Shown: in pieces, positions 1 to 11,560 of the stretch | Layout of the letters: the number at the start of each line of letters is the position of its first letter | How positions within the stretch are numbered: the first letter of the stretch is position 1 | DNA from: Galerina marginata | Taxonomy: Eukaryota > Basidiomycota > Agaricomycetes > Agaricales > Galerinaceae | Assembly (NCBI GenBank): GCA_023014335.1 | Contig: JAECYW010000021.1 | Location: 744,001 to 808,000 of the forward strand | Direction of reading: 5' to 3' | Length of the DNA stretch: 64,000 nucleotides | Notes under the pieces: generated by a model | Seen by the model: only the letters and a program-made list of their open reading frames with translations | What the model was told of the DNA's origin: nothing | The model's database searches: none | Position numbers and translations under genes: made by a program

Positions 1-255
1 GCTACGACTGCCTCTTTTGCCAAGGCAGCCGCCTGCCTGGTTTGCCAGTCGGCATGGTCCTTCAGACATCGCCATGGGACGCATCCAAGACGAATCATCT
101 GTCAGCTCGCTCGTTTCCCAAGCCGCAGCGGTAAGCTACGAGGGCCAACCACCACGACCAGCAGCAGCGCTTGTCACCTGCGCGGCGCTGCTATGGCGCC
201 TTTTTTTCTAGGGATTCCCTTGAAAGCTTGGCGAGCTTATTCAAACTGCGTGTAT

Positions 256-408
256 GTTCCTCGCTGCGCGCATGTCCGTCGCTGCGTGTAAGTTCCTCGC
301 TGCATGTAAGTTCCTCGCTGCGTAGATGTTCGTCGCTGTGCACATGTCCGTCGCTGCGTGTATGTTCCTCGCTGCGTACATGTGCGTGTATGTCCGTCGC
401 TGCGTGTG
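256..408. repeat. 18-bp minisatellite, about 8 units
   Basis: Tandem units close to gttcctcgctgcgtgtaa, with variants starting gtccgtcgctgc or gttcgtcgctgt, follow each other with 18-bp spacing. One unit is lengthened. The repeat opens frames on both strands that should not be read as genes. Confidence 0.8.
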
Positions 409-419
409 TCGATGAGTGC

Positions 420-870
420 GCGCTCTTCGCGCGATCATCGTGACGAAGAGCGAGTCGATGTCTGTATATTTGCCTGTTTCTTTTGTGAACAGAATATATA
501 TATATATAATGTCTGTTTCTTTTGTAAACAAAAATTCTTTTTCCTTACCTGTTTTTGATTTATATATTAGATATATAGACACGAGATACAGAAAAGTGAG
601 GAGTGATTGTCTTTCTCTCGTAAATAGACAAAGAAATATGACTTCTATTTCCTTTATTAACATAAAGACAACAGAACCTATGTTGTCTGACCGTTTTCAA
701 TGGAAACAACGTGTGAAATATGTCACATATTCGCTCCAAAAACAGTGCAGCAAAATCCTTTGTGTTTCTCAGATCTTCATTAAAGAAACATATTTTCTCT
801 TGGCTAAAGAAACAGATAGGTATGTCATGAAACCTGTTTTTTAATCCCTGTTTCTAAAAGAAACAGGGGT
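420..870. repeat. Cluster of short inverted repeats
   Basis: At least six dyads follow each other: 421-429/444-452 (CGCTCTTCG arms), 474-492 (CTGTT/AACAG), 514-530 (TGTTT/AAACA), 607-631 (TTGTCT/AGACAA), 717-731 (AATATGT/ACATATT) and 846-868 (CCCTGTTTCT/AGAAACAGGG, 3-nt loop). Several share a pyrimidine-rich centre such as TTCTTTTG. The background is AT-rich. Function unknown; the arrangement resembles the dyad arrays near the transposon ORFs further on. Confidence 0.65.
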
Positions 871-1175
871 CGGCGCCAGCAGTGCGAGGTTTTTCCATCG
901 TACGAAATAGTCGTATCGTCATCCGATTTTGCGAGAATCTATAATAGTTCGAATGTTTTCGGTAGGATTAAACTTGTAAGGAATCGAATCCCAAATAGAT
1001 TGCAAATTGAGGAAAGAGGATGTAATTCAGAGAAGAGATCGTACACTGTTGATCCTACGACTAGATACAAATAAACGAGCGAGCTTATATAGAGGCGAGG
1101 AGTGAGGAGCTGAGGTTGACGGACGTGTTGAGAATGGAACTAGAGGCTGACGAGTATTTACAGCGCTTCCATAAT

Positions 1176-2910
1176 CTAATGAGAATCGATTAAGAATTTC
1201 TCAATTTGGGAATTTGGAGCACGTGCACTTCGCCTATCATCGATCCGACGCTTCTCGTTCTCAAACTCGGTACGTTGTGCAAGCAACTCTTGTCTATGCG
1301 CCAGCGCCGTCTCCTGAAGTTCGGTTTGTGCTTCTAGCAACCGGCCTTCGTGTTCGTCTTTGAAGTTCGCCCAGGCAGCCTGACGATCTCGCTCCGCCGC
1401 GGCAGCCTTGCTGCGTTCCTCCGTCAATTTCTTTTCAGTCTCCGCCCATTGATTTTGCATCCGCATTTCAGCGTTCGCGAGCTCCTGTGCACGCTGCTCG
1501 AATTCTTTGCGGGCCTTCTCCTTCTCCTTCATTGCCTATTCCAGGGGAGTTTTTGCAGTCAATACCGAAAAGATCAGAGTTGGGATTACATACGTCCTCT
1601 AGGCGCCTTCCAAGCTCCCTGCCGTCCTTTTCTTTCTCTCGCTGTAGCTGATGGAAAGCCTCTTCGTCAGGCTACCACGAAGGCCGGTCTTGCAGCAATA
1701 ACATACCTCCTCAAGCTGCTTCCCGACAGCTTCAAGTGCCGTTTTGAGCGATGCCTTCTCCTTCATAATATCGTCAGCTCGGCCTTTGCAAAAAGACGAA
1801 ACTTGCTGAAATGACATACCGTTACAAGCTCCTCGCTTACTGTGTCGAACTGTCGCTGGAGCGCGTCCTTCTCTTCTTTAACAGCTGCGGCTAATTGCTC
1901 CCATTTTTTCCCCTTCATTCAAAACCCCAAGAAAATCTTGACAAAAAAGTTAAGAGAACGTACTTCAATCAGTTGAGTCGCCAGATCATCTCTTTGTTTG
2001 GATATGCCAAAAAGTTCTCTCTCTTGTCTTGCTACCTATAGTAACGAGCAAAGGGCCGTATAAGACGACGACAGACATTACAAAAAAAATGCCTCACTTG
2101 ACACTCGAGATGATCAAGGCCGCTTCGTAGAATCCGGACCTTTGATTTGGCCTGCCCTCCAAATAAGCAATGGTACTACGAAAGGACGAGCGGACACCCA
2201 CGCCGAACTCATCGCGTTCTTCAACTACTCTGTACAACTCTTCTGTCCCAGTTTCACTGATCCCGCGCTTACGAAGAGGCCGGCCGCTGGCAATAATGTA
2301 TTGCATGTCAGATTCTTCTACCTGGTTGACGGTAGAAGCCGAGGGCTGGTTTATCGATGCATTGCCAGATGCATGATCAGTCTGAAAGTCGATGAGCCAA
2401 AGAAAACTATAGCAGCCGGGTTGAAAAACGAAAGCAAGTAAAACCTGTCGTGAAATACTCACTAAAACTTCTATCCAACCGTTCCGAGTGGTATTTTTGT
2501 GGCCACTCCCAATTCCTTCCCCTACATCCGGGCCAGACGAAGACTTGGCCTCTGCGGCTCTGCCCCAACGTCCGGCGCAGAAGCAGGGACAGGGCGCAGC
2601 TCCCACAGCGTAACATCTTCCACCGGGCCTGTGCTCGTGAACTACGCTTTGAGCGGGGTCATGGGGAGCCCGCTCGTACTCGCATCGCTGTCCGTGCCGG
2701 AGTAAGTATTTGTTGTCGTATTACTGAGAATGAAGACTTACCTTACCTTGAAAGTAGTCGAGACCGCCGTTCATCAGCAGATCATCGTGATATTGCAGGA
2801 CAAGTGACAACGGAAAATGCAAATACCCTGGGGGACGAGTACCTCCACGCACACCGTCGGCCTGCAAGTCAAGTGGGTTTCTATACTTTTCTGAGATGTA
2901 GCGGCAGAAG
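1176..2910 (-). CDS. Multi-exon coiled-coil protein, unknown function
   Basis: Reading leftwards, exon-like blocks are joined by short GT-AG introns. The upstream part (about 2,600-2,130) encodes a polar, low-complexity region. The following blocks near 2,000-1,850, 1,800-1,700 and 1,532-1,176 are rich in K, E, Q, R and A with heptad spacing, typical of a long coiled coil, for example KEKEKARKEFEQRAQELANA. The last block ends with a stop at 1,176. The start is not fixed; it lies above about 2,600. It resembles the coiled-coil part of the ORF A copies at 8.7-11.5, 17.5, 32 and 58 kb in composition, but I do not see their conserved SSDESD C-terminal block, so it may be a separate gene. No enzymatic motif is recognised. 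Confidence 0.5.
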
Positions 2911-3074
2911 TTAACGACTCAAACAGCTTTTCTAATTATTTCCACTCCGACTTCATGACATATCATATCACCTTCGCATCAAGATGCCTAACTCCAAAGT
3001 GAAACTATGAACCACGGTTTCAACCACCACACTTTCAAACCTGCTCCCAAACCGGTACCGAGCCCGTACGGTCA

Positions 3075-3275
3075 CAAACGCCGACGAACGGGAATAGGAA
3101 CACCGACAAATGGAAATGCCGCCAAACAAGAACATCATTAGGCGCCGGCGAATGGGAATGAACAGAATCTAACCGCCAAGCAAATAGGAATGCCGACAAA
3201 CGAGAACACCAGCCAATGCGAGAACGTCATTGAACTTGAAGAAGAATGCTAATGGGAATGGGAACGGGAACACAG
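3075..3275. repeat. Degenerate short tandem repeat
   Basis: Loose repetition of words such as cgaacgggaataggaacacc, gacaaatggaaatgccg and aatgggaatgggaacggga. Units are imperfect and of uneven length. Confidence 0.5.
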
Positions 3276-3537
3276 TCAATCATTGACCTCACGGCCATCA
3301 AGGTGAGCACTGTTTCAGTAAACTAGACCGCCCACCCGTACTTACCCAAGCTCCTCACAGCATCCCTCCTTTCCTTTTATGCTGACTCCCGCCTTGATGG
3401 CCAGACGGGTTCGGGCTTGAAGTGGCTGAACGGGAAATGCCTCGGGTGTAGTCACGTCAGTACTGCTAAGTAGACGTTGAACAAGTAGCATAGCATGTGT
3501 TTTGTATAGATATGATCAATATATTATCCCTCTTTGT

Positions 3538-3770
3538 CCGACTTTTGCTTGACTTTAGCACACTGAAATCAGACTGTTGTTTGACTTCTGTTTGACTTCT
3601 GTGGACTGCAAGAAATTCTCGTTTTTTCTGTGCCCTGCCGAGGCTGGGTAAAAGTCATACCATAGTCATACAGTAGTCAAAAAATTTAGTCGAGCTCTAG
3701 TCAGACTTCTTGCAAGTACGACTTTTGATTGACTTTGCCTGACTTTGCCTGACTTTTACCTGACTAATGC
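3538..3770. repeat. TTGACTT/AAAGTCA word cluster
   Basis: The words gactttt, ttgacttc, agtcata and agtcaaaa occur more than a dozen times in both orientations, including three close copies of tgactttgcc or tgactttacc near 3,731-3,765. It could be a promoter-proximal binding-site cluster for the gene starting near 4.0 kb or a transposon terminus. Not resolved. Confidence 0.4.
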
Positions 3771-4002
3771 AAAATTTCCATTTTTACTGAGCATCACTCA
3801 TGTATGTAGTCCAGGTTTATGATTTATCATGTCTCGAGAAACGGTCATGTGATGTACCCGAGACGCGTCGCGCGATAAATAAACTCTGTTGACTTTGAAC
3901 AGAGATAATAGAGCCATCCCACCTCGTATTCGGTCAATCCACATCTACTATAGCCTCAATGTCAAGATCCCGCCGTAACTTTGACTTCTAACATTCCGGA
4001 CA

Positions 4003-5134
4003 ATGCTAATGATATTTCTTTTGCTAGGACAAAAACGGCCCCGTGGTGTAATCCCCCCGCAAAAAATCAGTTACAAACGTCAACTTAAACGGGCGTGGAA
4101 GCTGGAGAATAACAATTTGCTATTCTATAAGGTTGAGGTTAGTATGCATTGCGATTCCATCCGTTCCAACTTCATATTGTCCTCTAGATGTTCCTGCAAA
4201 CCCTTGCCCACCAACACTTGTCATTGGCACGGACGGCATCAGTTCAAGGACAAGCTATCAATGAGATTAAAACTGAGGTATGGTTCATGGTTTTCATTCT
4301 ATCCTACAACCCTCATTTCTCTGGCACCAGCTTGTTCGAAAGTACCCAGACTCATTCATAGGACCAGACGGAGATGGGCACATGTATTTGGCTATGAGGT
4401 TAATCTTTTTGTACCACACAGCGGCGCGCGCCACCTCTAGGGCCAAGGTATGTTACCATCTGTTATTTTGTGGTTGTATTCTGAGAGTTTGCACCAAGGA
4501 GGCCATCAACAAAAAGGTCAAGCAGGTTAGGACTTTGAGGGTTCGCACCAAGGAGACAGCTCCCATGCCTCACAAAGTCAGCAAAAAAGTCAAGCAGGCT
4601 AGAGCAGAAACCAGTCAGCACATTCAAGCTGGTGCCAAGTCTCCTACGCGACTTGACACACAACCAGCACTTCCATGCACCAAAGCACTGGCCTCACATT
4701 CTCGAAAGGCACAAGCACTACCTCCACTAGTTACTCAAAGCCAACCAGAAAACCGATATCCCCGTTGGATAACAGCTGTCATTCCTCAGGCTGCTGCACA
4801 AAAACCACAAGTGACTTTACCAGCAATGCAGAATATTGGTGACGAGGTGGCTCTCCCGATAGGGTCCCCACTCAACAATGGCCCTTGTGACGTAGAGAAA
4901 TTTCTATCCTCTGCCATTCCTGACATGTCTAGCCTTGTTGCTGACTTTGCCTACTTTGGTATTACGGATGATTCTGACCTCCACACCATGTCGATCTGGC
5001 CAGATGATCGTATTCTTGCCGTGCTGGAAGATCTATCTTGTCAGAGACAAATCCATCTCAGTCGAATGCAGATGTGGATTATCTTGCAACATTTAAAAAC
5101 ATATTTTGTGGAAGCAGGAGTTGTGGACAAGTGA
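4003..5134 (+). CDS. Uncharacterised multi-exon protein
   Basis: An N-terminal exon ends at KVE near 4,138 before a GTTAGT donor. A second exon (MFLQTLAHQHLSLART and on, 4,189-4,277) ends at KTE before a GTATGG donor, and a third starts after CACCAG near 4,331 (LVRKYPDSFIGPDGDG). The frame then stays open to the stop at 5,132. The middle is basic and contains a twice-repeated VRTKE..KKVKQ type segment, which looks nuclear or nucleic-acid-binding but is not diagnostic. The C-terminal 70 residues (from MSSLVADFAYFGITDD) look helical and SAM-like. I do not recognise the family. Internal splice sites between 4,400 and 4,510 are uncertain. Confidence 0.5.
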
Positions 5135-6185
5135 GGTCTACCTTCATGCCCCCCCATTGATGATAGGTGGTGGTACTCATAGGACATTGGGATCACTACT
5201 TGGTTCGCTCTCATTGTACTTTAAACTTTGTAGAACTGGATGTACTGTACTATAGCTTGAAAGCTTCTTGATAGTGTGAATTGGAGGTTCATTTATATGT
5301 TTAAGCAGTACAGACAAGGGAGATAAATGTAACTTGGCTTGCAAGTCAAGGAAAAGGAAATGAGGGTGACAAGGATATCTAATAAGGGTGTGGTATCAAC
5401 ATGGAAGCAAAACTGGGCCCAGGGTTGAAAAGGGCGGCCAGCAGCGCTCGTCGGGTTTGTGAAAGACGGCCCCACTTTAACGGGGTATCACTGTTAACGT
5501 TGTCGTCATTGCTGATCACAACAGTGGGCATTGTGGTCGACCTGAGCTAGTGGTTTGGGAGTCGGATTTAGATCCTTGGACCATTCTAGGGGCGTAGAAG
5601 GTGATAGTGGTGGCCGTGGTGTGCGGTTGAATGCAGAGGTGGAGGTAGAGATTGACGATGGTATGGGTCGGTCAGGGGAGTTCATGTTTCGGTTGCCATT
5701 AACAGATTGAAATGTCGGGACTGGTGTTATCATTTGAAGCGGAAGTTCCATCGCAAGTCGATGACCAGTTCAGGTCCGCCACGCAGCAGCACCGGGTTGG
5801 GCATCGCAACACAGTGTGTCAGGACAAGCCGCAAAAGGCGGAGGCATCTGTGACGGATTGGGTTGGGACAACAACGGCTATAACAACGTCAAACGACGAG
5901 GTGCAGGCACCGTTGGAGGAGACGGATACGTGGGCAATCCTCCATCGATGTGGGTGGAGGAAGCCACGGTGATAGGGCCATGTCATGCACGTTGACGTTG
6001 AAGGTAGAGGCGATGCAGCGGCATCATATGATGTAAAAAGTCGAAAGGGCAATTGGAGGACTATAGAGAAAGCTGTGGCGGCATGATCTCACTTGCTTCA
6101 GTGTCGTAGGCAGTGGTGGAGGGTGGAAGCGGAGGCGGCAGTAGTTGGCGTCACGTCATCCGCATTGACGCCCCATGCGGTGATG
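5135..6185. other. No resolved gene
   Basis: Short open frames occur on both strands, for example Ser/Thr/Pro-rich frames on the minus strand at 5,506-5,751 and 5,819-6,052, but no set of exons with consistent splice sites emerged. The sequence may be an eroded transposon or gene remnant. Confidence 0.35.
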
Positions 6186-6615
6186 GATATGATGTGGCAG
6201 CCATCCGTCGCCCTCGTCCGAGCTCATGCCCTCATCTTCAAACAACTCGTAAAAGCTCTTCATATGTTTCAACATCTAGATCTCCTCGGCCTTTCCTCGT
6301 TTACGTCATGAAAATGCCATGGCGGCGCAACAACATTGAGGGGGCGCAGGGCGCAGGAGATAAATCGACCGAAAGCGGCGCAAGGACATGGACTTGTTCT
6401 CCAACAAGGGGGCGAAGCCAAGAAGAAGGATCCGGGATGGAATGAAGTACACGCGGAGCGGTCTCTAAGCTCCCGAAATCTCTCAACGAGAAAACCTGGC
6501 TTGCAACTCTGTCGAAGGAAAAGAAGGTCAAACTTCAGCCGCGAAAGGATGCTTCCATGTCAAAACACTGCGACAAAGAATTGGAGCGACTGCTTAGAAA
6601 AGAGGCAACCAGGTG
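6186..6615 (+). pseudogene. ORF A C-terminal fragment, flipped internally
   Basis: From 6,301 the plus strand reads VMKMPWRRNNIEG, then a frameshifted relative of the ORF A C-terminus (FSNKGAKP-type block near 6,400-6,450, KTWLATLSKE-type block near 6,485-6,540). The immediately preceding block, 6,190-6,300, encodes the adjoining ORF A motif FEDEGMSSDEGD on the minus strand. In the intact order (34,329-34,868) these two pieces are contiguous in one orientation. The fragment carries frameshifts and is not functional. Confidence 0.7.
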
Positions 6616-6679
6616 ATTAGTATTTTTAGATAACGTAGTATGTATGAATAGAGCGACCGTACCTGGCAGACAAAACTTG

Positions 6680-6985
6680 AGAATGGGGAGGCGTAGGTCT
6701 GGTTATCACAGGAGCCATACGGGGTGGTCGGTGCTGCCCAAATGCGCCATCGAAGTTCTTCTGGAGACGGCATTGTGCCAAGTTGAGCATAAAGAGGAAG
6801 CGAATCCGGCAAAGCTTCTCAATTGGGGGAGATAGAGACATGGTCATCCTTCATTATCTGGTAGTTTGGTTTACGATCGCGAAAAAAGTATGACGCCGGT
6901 TTTTGGTTTTGGGCATCTAATAGGGGCTAGAGAGAGAGAGAGAATGAGAAGGTTAGAACGTATTGGATAGTCGGATCGCTGCGAG
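6680..6985 (-). pseudogene. ORF B N-terminal fragment
   Basis: This block matches the start of ORF B (54,250-54,516 on the same strand): the 5' exon, the RDR.PNYQ region and the LGxMPSPEEL.CR.WA block are recognisable. Differences in the region preceding the start shift the frame. It is joined to plus-strand ORF A remnants at its left, unlike the order in the complete module. Only the N-terminal part is present; the rest of ORF B is missing. Confidence 0.7.
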
Positions 6986-8470
6986 TACTTACACACATAT
7001 AATATTATGTGGTGTGGGATGGGACTACATTCTTTATGACACAAGGGGAGTCCTCGCCTATGAGCGCGAGATGGACGGATGCGAGTCGGAGACCTTTCGT
7101 AAGTAGCATGTGCTGTATCGGTGAGTTGACGCCTTTGAACATGAATGTACCACCGACCAACCGTAAACGGTCACCGAGATCTAAGTAGAACCGTTAGAAT
7201 AGTATTGTGGATAAAAGCGAGCTCGACACACCGCCTAACCCTCTCAAACCGTAAAGGATCCTGTTCTCCAACTCGTCTTCGCTGTTTTGCGATACAAAGC
7301 TTCCTGAAGAAAACGAGCAGCCTATATGGGCAGTTCAAGCGTCGAAACCGCTATTTTCTGTTGGTGGTGGTAGTGTGGGGCCACGCAAAGCAGAAGATGC
7401 CTAGAAGATCCCGCCAAGGCAGGACGGCTAGATCTCGAAGGTGATTTAACGTCGGCGTCGAAGGAAGTGGTTTGGCTTCATCTCCATCGGCAGAGCTGGG
7501 AGCGTTTACGGTCCGCCGCAGGCCAACTTGGAGGGAACACAATACTTGGGGTTGAAATCCCTGAAGAAACCGCGGAGGAACGTCGAGATGGGCGTCGTGC
7601 AAGTTGAGGTTGTTAGGAATGGCCGGTATTTGTCGCAGCTTACAGCAGATTGCAAAAAGGTTGACACTAAAGCGTCGTGAGAAGTTTGAAAGTAAATAGA
7701 TGCAATTCAAACCCAATTCAAACCCTAAAATAAGACTTCGAGCCTCCATGCTAGCAACAGTGCTTCCAAGTATATTTCTGAAGTTACCAGATGATACATT
7801 TCATCCTTCTAGGACAGTTAGGGTCCTTTTTGTGTCTCAAGGGGTGAGGAAGTGTATGGGGAACCCATCTTTGACTGTGAGGTAACCCGAAGACCGAATC
7901 TAGGGTTTGCTAGTCAACCCCTTGTCAACTCTTGTTCATTGCTGGGCGGATTCAAGCTCATACCTCCCCAGTCCATGGCTTAGGGCATCTAATCTACATC
8001 TGAAGATATTCACAGAGCTCGACGGTCTATTTATTGAGCAAACGAGGTGGAATGCAGTAAACCCTAAGGTTGGGTTTCTCTTCTGTCTCTTCACTTCCGA
8101 AAGCGGTAGTGTCAACCTTTTTGCAATCGGCTGTAAATACATTCACTCACATTCGGCTGTCATAATTTCGGTCACTTGATATTCACTGTCATCGATTATC
8201 CTAGTTATGCACTTTTGCTGATGCTAAGGCATAGTCCCCCCTCCTTGTGGAATGCCCGTCTTGATCATGAAGTTCCTCTTGAACCGACATTACTGATTGC
8301 TAAATCCTCATGCACGGTTTATAAGTCGAATTCAGGGGGAAGCATAACGCATGGCTGCGTACTTCTTCTAGTTATCCTCACGCATGGTACTGCGGGCTGG
8401 ACTTGGCCAAAGTTTCCTGTCGTTTGCTGACTTCTTCCTCCTCTCTTAGGCTCTCTGTCTTGGGGTTTAC
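6986..8470. other. No gene seen
   Basis: The stretch contains scattered short frames only. The left edge still resembles the sequence upstream of ORF B (acttacacacata, near 6,990). From about 8,440 it becomes homologous to the dyad region downstream of ORF A at 55.14 kb. Confidence 0.4.
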
Positions 8471-8479
8471 GTTGTTAAA

Positions 8480-8560
8480 TATCACTTGGACAGCTCTGGT
8501 GATACTTGTTTTGCACCACTGGCCATTCACAGCGGTTATCACCTGGCCCTCTCCGGTGAT
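8480..8560. repeat. Two family-1 dyads
   Basis: 8,480-8,504 has arms TATCAC/GTGATA around TTGGACAGCTCTG. 8,538-8,560 has arms ATCACC/GGTGAT around TGGCCCTCTCC. They correspond in position to the dyads downstream of ORF A in the two large arms (34,971-35,054 and mirror). Confidence 0.85.
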
Positions 8561-8663
8561 GATTCGGACTCTAAATCCACTCCATAGTCAAGCTTTACAG
8601 CAGGTATGTTTAATCTCTTCACCGTTTATCGCCCAAATACCGATTATTATACCACCTCCTTCC

Positions 8664-11560
8664 TAAGAGCTGCTCCGCCTCTGTGTCGGAGTTTCCTGAC
8701 GTGGAAGTCATCCCTTGGGCTCTGAAGTTGGGCCTTTCGTTCATTCGACAGAGCAGCCAGCCAGGTTATCTCGTAGAGGGACTTAGGGAGCTCTGGAGTC
8801 GGTCCCCATCGAGAATTCTTTCTTCCCTGCTCCCTGGCTTTGCTCCCTTGTTGGAGAACAGCTCATTGTCCTTGCGCCGCTATCGGTCGACGAACCTCAG
8901 TTCCGCCTCAATGTCGCGCCCCACGGCATTGACATGTCGTAGTAAACTTCGTTTCCGGCCTCATCCACGTCGCTCTCGTCCGAGCTCATACCCTCATCTC
9001 TAAGCAGCTTGAAATATTTCTCCATATACTCCCAGAGTTCGACATCTGAGTCTCCTCAATCTTTTTTTCTCGCAATGGTCTTCCCAATAATTTCGATGCG
9101 ACGTGCGTATCTCTGAAAAAATGCGTCAGCTTCGCCAAAGAAGAGGTGTTGAAGCACATATACTAATCCGCCTCGATGTCGCGCGCCCAAGCATTCCCAC
9201 TTCCTTCTTCCTCGCAGCCATCCTCTGTTCGACCTCGTTCAAGGTTTCGATCTGTCCATCCTCCTTGACTTTTGGTAGGGCGTCCTTCCAAACTGTCCTT
9301 GCACGTTGCACTTGGTCGCGAAGATAGGCCTCTGAACGTTGGGGAAGTGATTCCTAAGCCTCAGTTTGCAACTTGGTGCGCATAAGGTCAATTATTAGGT
9401 CAAGCACTTGGACATTCCATTTAGACGAGATGTTTCCTCTCATGTCGATGCGAAGATCCGTTGCATCTGGCACTGAACCTTTTCCGTTGTTGTAGAGACA
9501 AACAGCATCTTTCTCGGGTGGGTCATGCAGAGCAAAGTCTTCGAATGCGTTGACGCTGAAGCAGTCATCCCTGACTTGTCGGGCGAGATTCTATATTCGT
9601 TGTAAGTAATTCGCTGACTAGATAAATCGAGAAATTACTGACAAGATAATTTTTCCTTTCAGAGGCTCATCGTTATCCTTCTCCTCTTCCATTCGTTATT
9701 TCGCAGACTTTTTGCGAGAGGCGCTGGTGGGCTTTTTAGAGTTCTGGGGACCTTTGGTGAATTTGGCCTTCCAGATCGATTTCCCGGTCAACCTTTTTGC
9801 AAGGTCGTTCATAAAGCCGCCAATCATCGCCTGGAATTCTTCCTTTGTCATGCGTGACGATTGTTTGTTGCTGTCGCCGTCGTCGTCGCCATTATCTTCC
9901 TCGTCTCCTTCTCCACCGTCGTTTCTGCCCGTCTGCTTGCGTTTGCCATGCCATTTGCGGCGTCTCTCATCTACGTCGTCCTTTTCGACATCCTCATCGA
10001 CGTTGTCATTGTCTTCGTCCCGTTTTCTGTCAGCAACACAGGATAAGATAATAGGTTAATGAAACCCACAGAGACTTCAACCAACACAGTCGATGTTCTG
10101 ACCCCCCTCCTTGCGTTTAATTTCCTTCCAGTTTGCTCCAGTCGATTTGTGGGCCAATTTGGATGGATTCTGTGCCTCGGATGATGTGGCCAAAGATTGT
10201 CTTCGTCCTGCACCCGCTTCAATGATTTCGTCTCCCATATGCGTAGCGCTTGCCATTTCCTGATCGGTATGGACAGCAGGTTCTCTGCCAGGATTTGCAT
10301 CGGTCGGTTTCTGGCCTTCGGGACGTGCGTTCTGCGCAGATTGACCTGTTTGAGTTTTAATCTCAGGCCCCTTCTGAGAAATAATTAATTCAAGTTAAAG
10401 GAAAGGCTCGAGTCACCCACTCGTTGCCCATGGAGTCACTCTACTTTTTGTACTTTTGAACCAATGCTGCCATTTGGAGCTCGCTATCTGCCTGCATCAA
10501 CTATCAACCATCATGTTCAAGATCGGTTCAAGCCGGAATAGTCACCCGAAGACGCTCAAATCTGTCCTTCCACTCTTTCTTCAGCTTCTCAGCCTCCGCT
10601 CTCCGTTCCTCCTAACCAGGTTGTCACTCTCCATCCTAGTATGGAACTATGATTAAATTTACCTCCATGCGCACGATTGCTGTTTTTGCGGCCTGTTCAT
10701 GTCGTTCAGCGATGGCGACCACATCCACAACCTGATCCTTCCCTCGCTATGAAGGCGTTAGTAAAGGCTGAGCAAATAACTTTAATTTGACTCACTTCAA
10801 TTTGCTGGATTCTCGCCTCTGCTTCCGCCTCCCTTTTCTGGGCAAGCACCGCCTGTCCTCCCTTTTCCTTAGCTAGCTTGGTTGCTTCAAGAGCCTCAGC
10901 CTCGCTTTTCCGAGCAAGGGCCGCCCCTCATTCCTTCTCCTTCCAGGCCAGGTCAGCGGCCTCAAACGCTCGTTGTTTATCATACAGGCTGGAGATAAAT
11001 TGACATTGTCTGATCAAACCCGACGAAACGCACCTCTATCTGGTCTAATTTTAACTAAAAGTCCTTTTCCCTCTCACTACTCTCCATCAAGCTTGCGGAT
11101 CGCGCCTCCCACTTCTTCAGCACTCCTCGATACTTCTTGAGCATTGTTTGTCATCTCGTCAAGCGCTGCTTTCTCAGCGTCCAATTCTAGCGTCCTCGCG
11201 TCTTCCCATTGACACGCTCGCGTTTCTAGCTCTTCCTGGAATTGTTTGATCTTCTTCGTCTGCTCCTTTGGAGGTCTTCTTGGAATACCCGCATCCGTCA
11301 TGCAATTTGTTGTTTGGTGGTCCATCCCTTCTTACGCGCATTTTTTTAATTCTTGGATGGGTCAGAGTTGAAGGTTCAGTGGAAGCCTGTCCACCGGCTT
11401 GCCTCTTCATTGGAGCTGCCCCGCCTTTGAACCAATGGGCCAGGGTCTGGAATAGTGTCGTGATCAAGTCGGAATTTAAAAACAGTCCTACTGGGTACGG
11501 TATTGGCGTCGTGGCGCTCGTCGTATGCCTGTGACGCGTTTAATGCACCGGACGTCTCTT
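8664..11560 (-). pseudogene. Degraded ORF A copy
   Basis: Full-length relative of the transposon ORF A. Blocks in order on the minus strand: an N-terminal segment with DGVGVLAEEE and FKFRLDHDTIPDPGP (near 11,560-11,410), coiled-coil exons (11,320-10,630), an exon with TGQSAQNARPEGQKP absent from the 32-kb copy, an acidic D/E-rich exon (near 9,900-10,050), a middle block of the PEKDA type and the C-terminal SSDESD/RR block (9,000-8,690). A TAG stop replaces Trp at 9,354-9,356. At two sites where the 32-kb copy has stops, this copy reads Gln, which helps reconstruct their mutational history. A 12-bp deletion relative to the 34-kb copy removes four residues next to RDQVQR. Confidence 0.75.

Larger units (their letters stand above)
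1..1175. other. Gene-poor repeat region
   Basis: No convincing coding exon is visible. The stretch holds an 18-bp minisatellite (256-408), an AT-rich hairpin cluster (420-870) and otherwise unassigned sequence between 870 and 1,175 downstream of the coiled-coil gene that ends at 1,176. The reading frames here are repeat-driven and lack exon-like composition. Confidence 0.5.
2911..4000. other. Intergenic, repetitive
   Basis: No gene seen. It contains a degenerate GGGAAT/CCGACAAA repeat (3,075-3,275) and a cluster of TTGACTT words (3,538-3,770). Positions 3,800-4,000 contain LTR-like words (aataaactctg) but no second LTR or matching target duplication was found. Confidence 0.5.

Noticed and set aside
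3448..4001. Solo LTR
   Set aside because: TG..CA-like ends can be picked but there is no matching target duplication and no second copy in the window.
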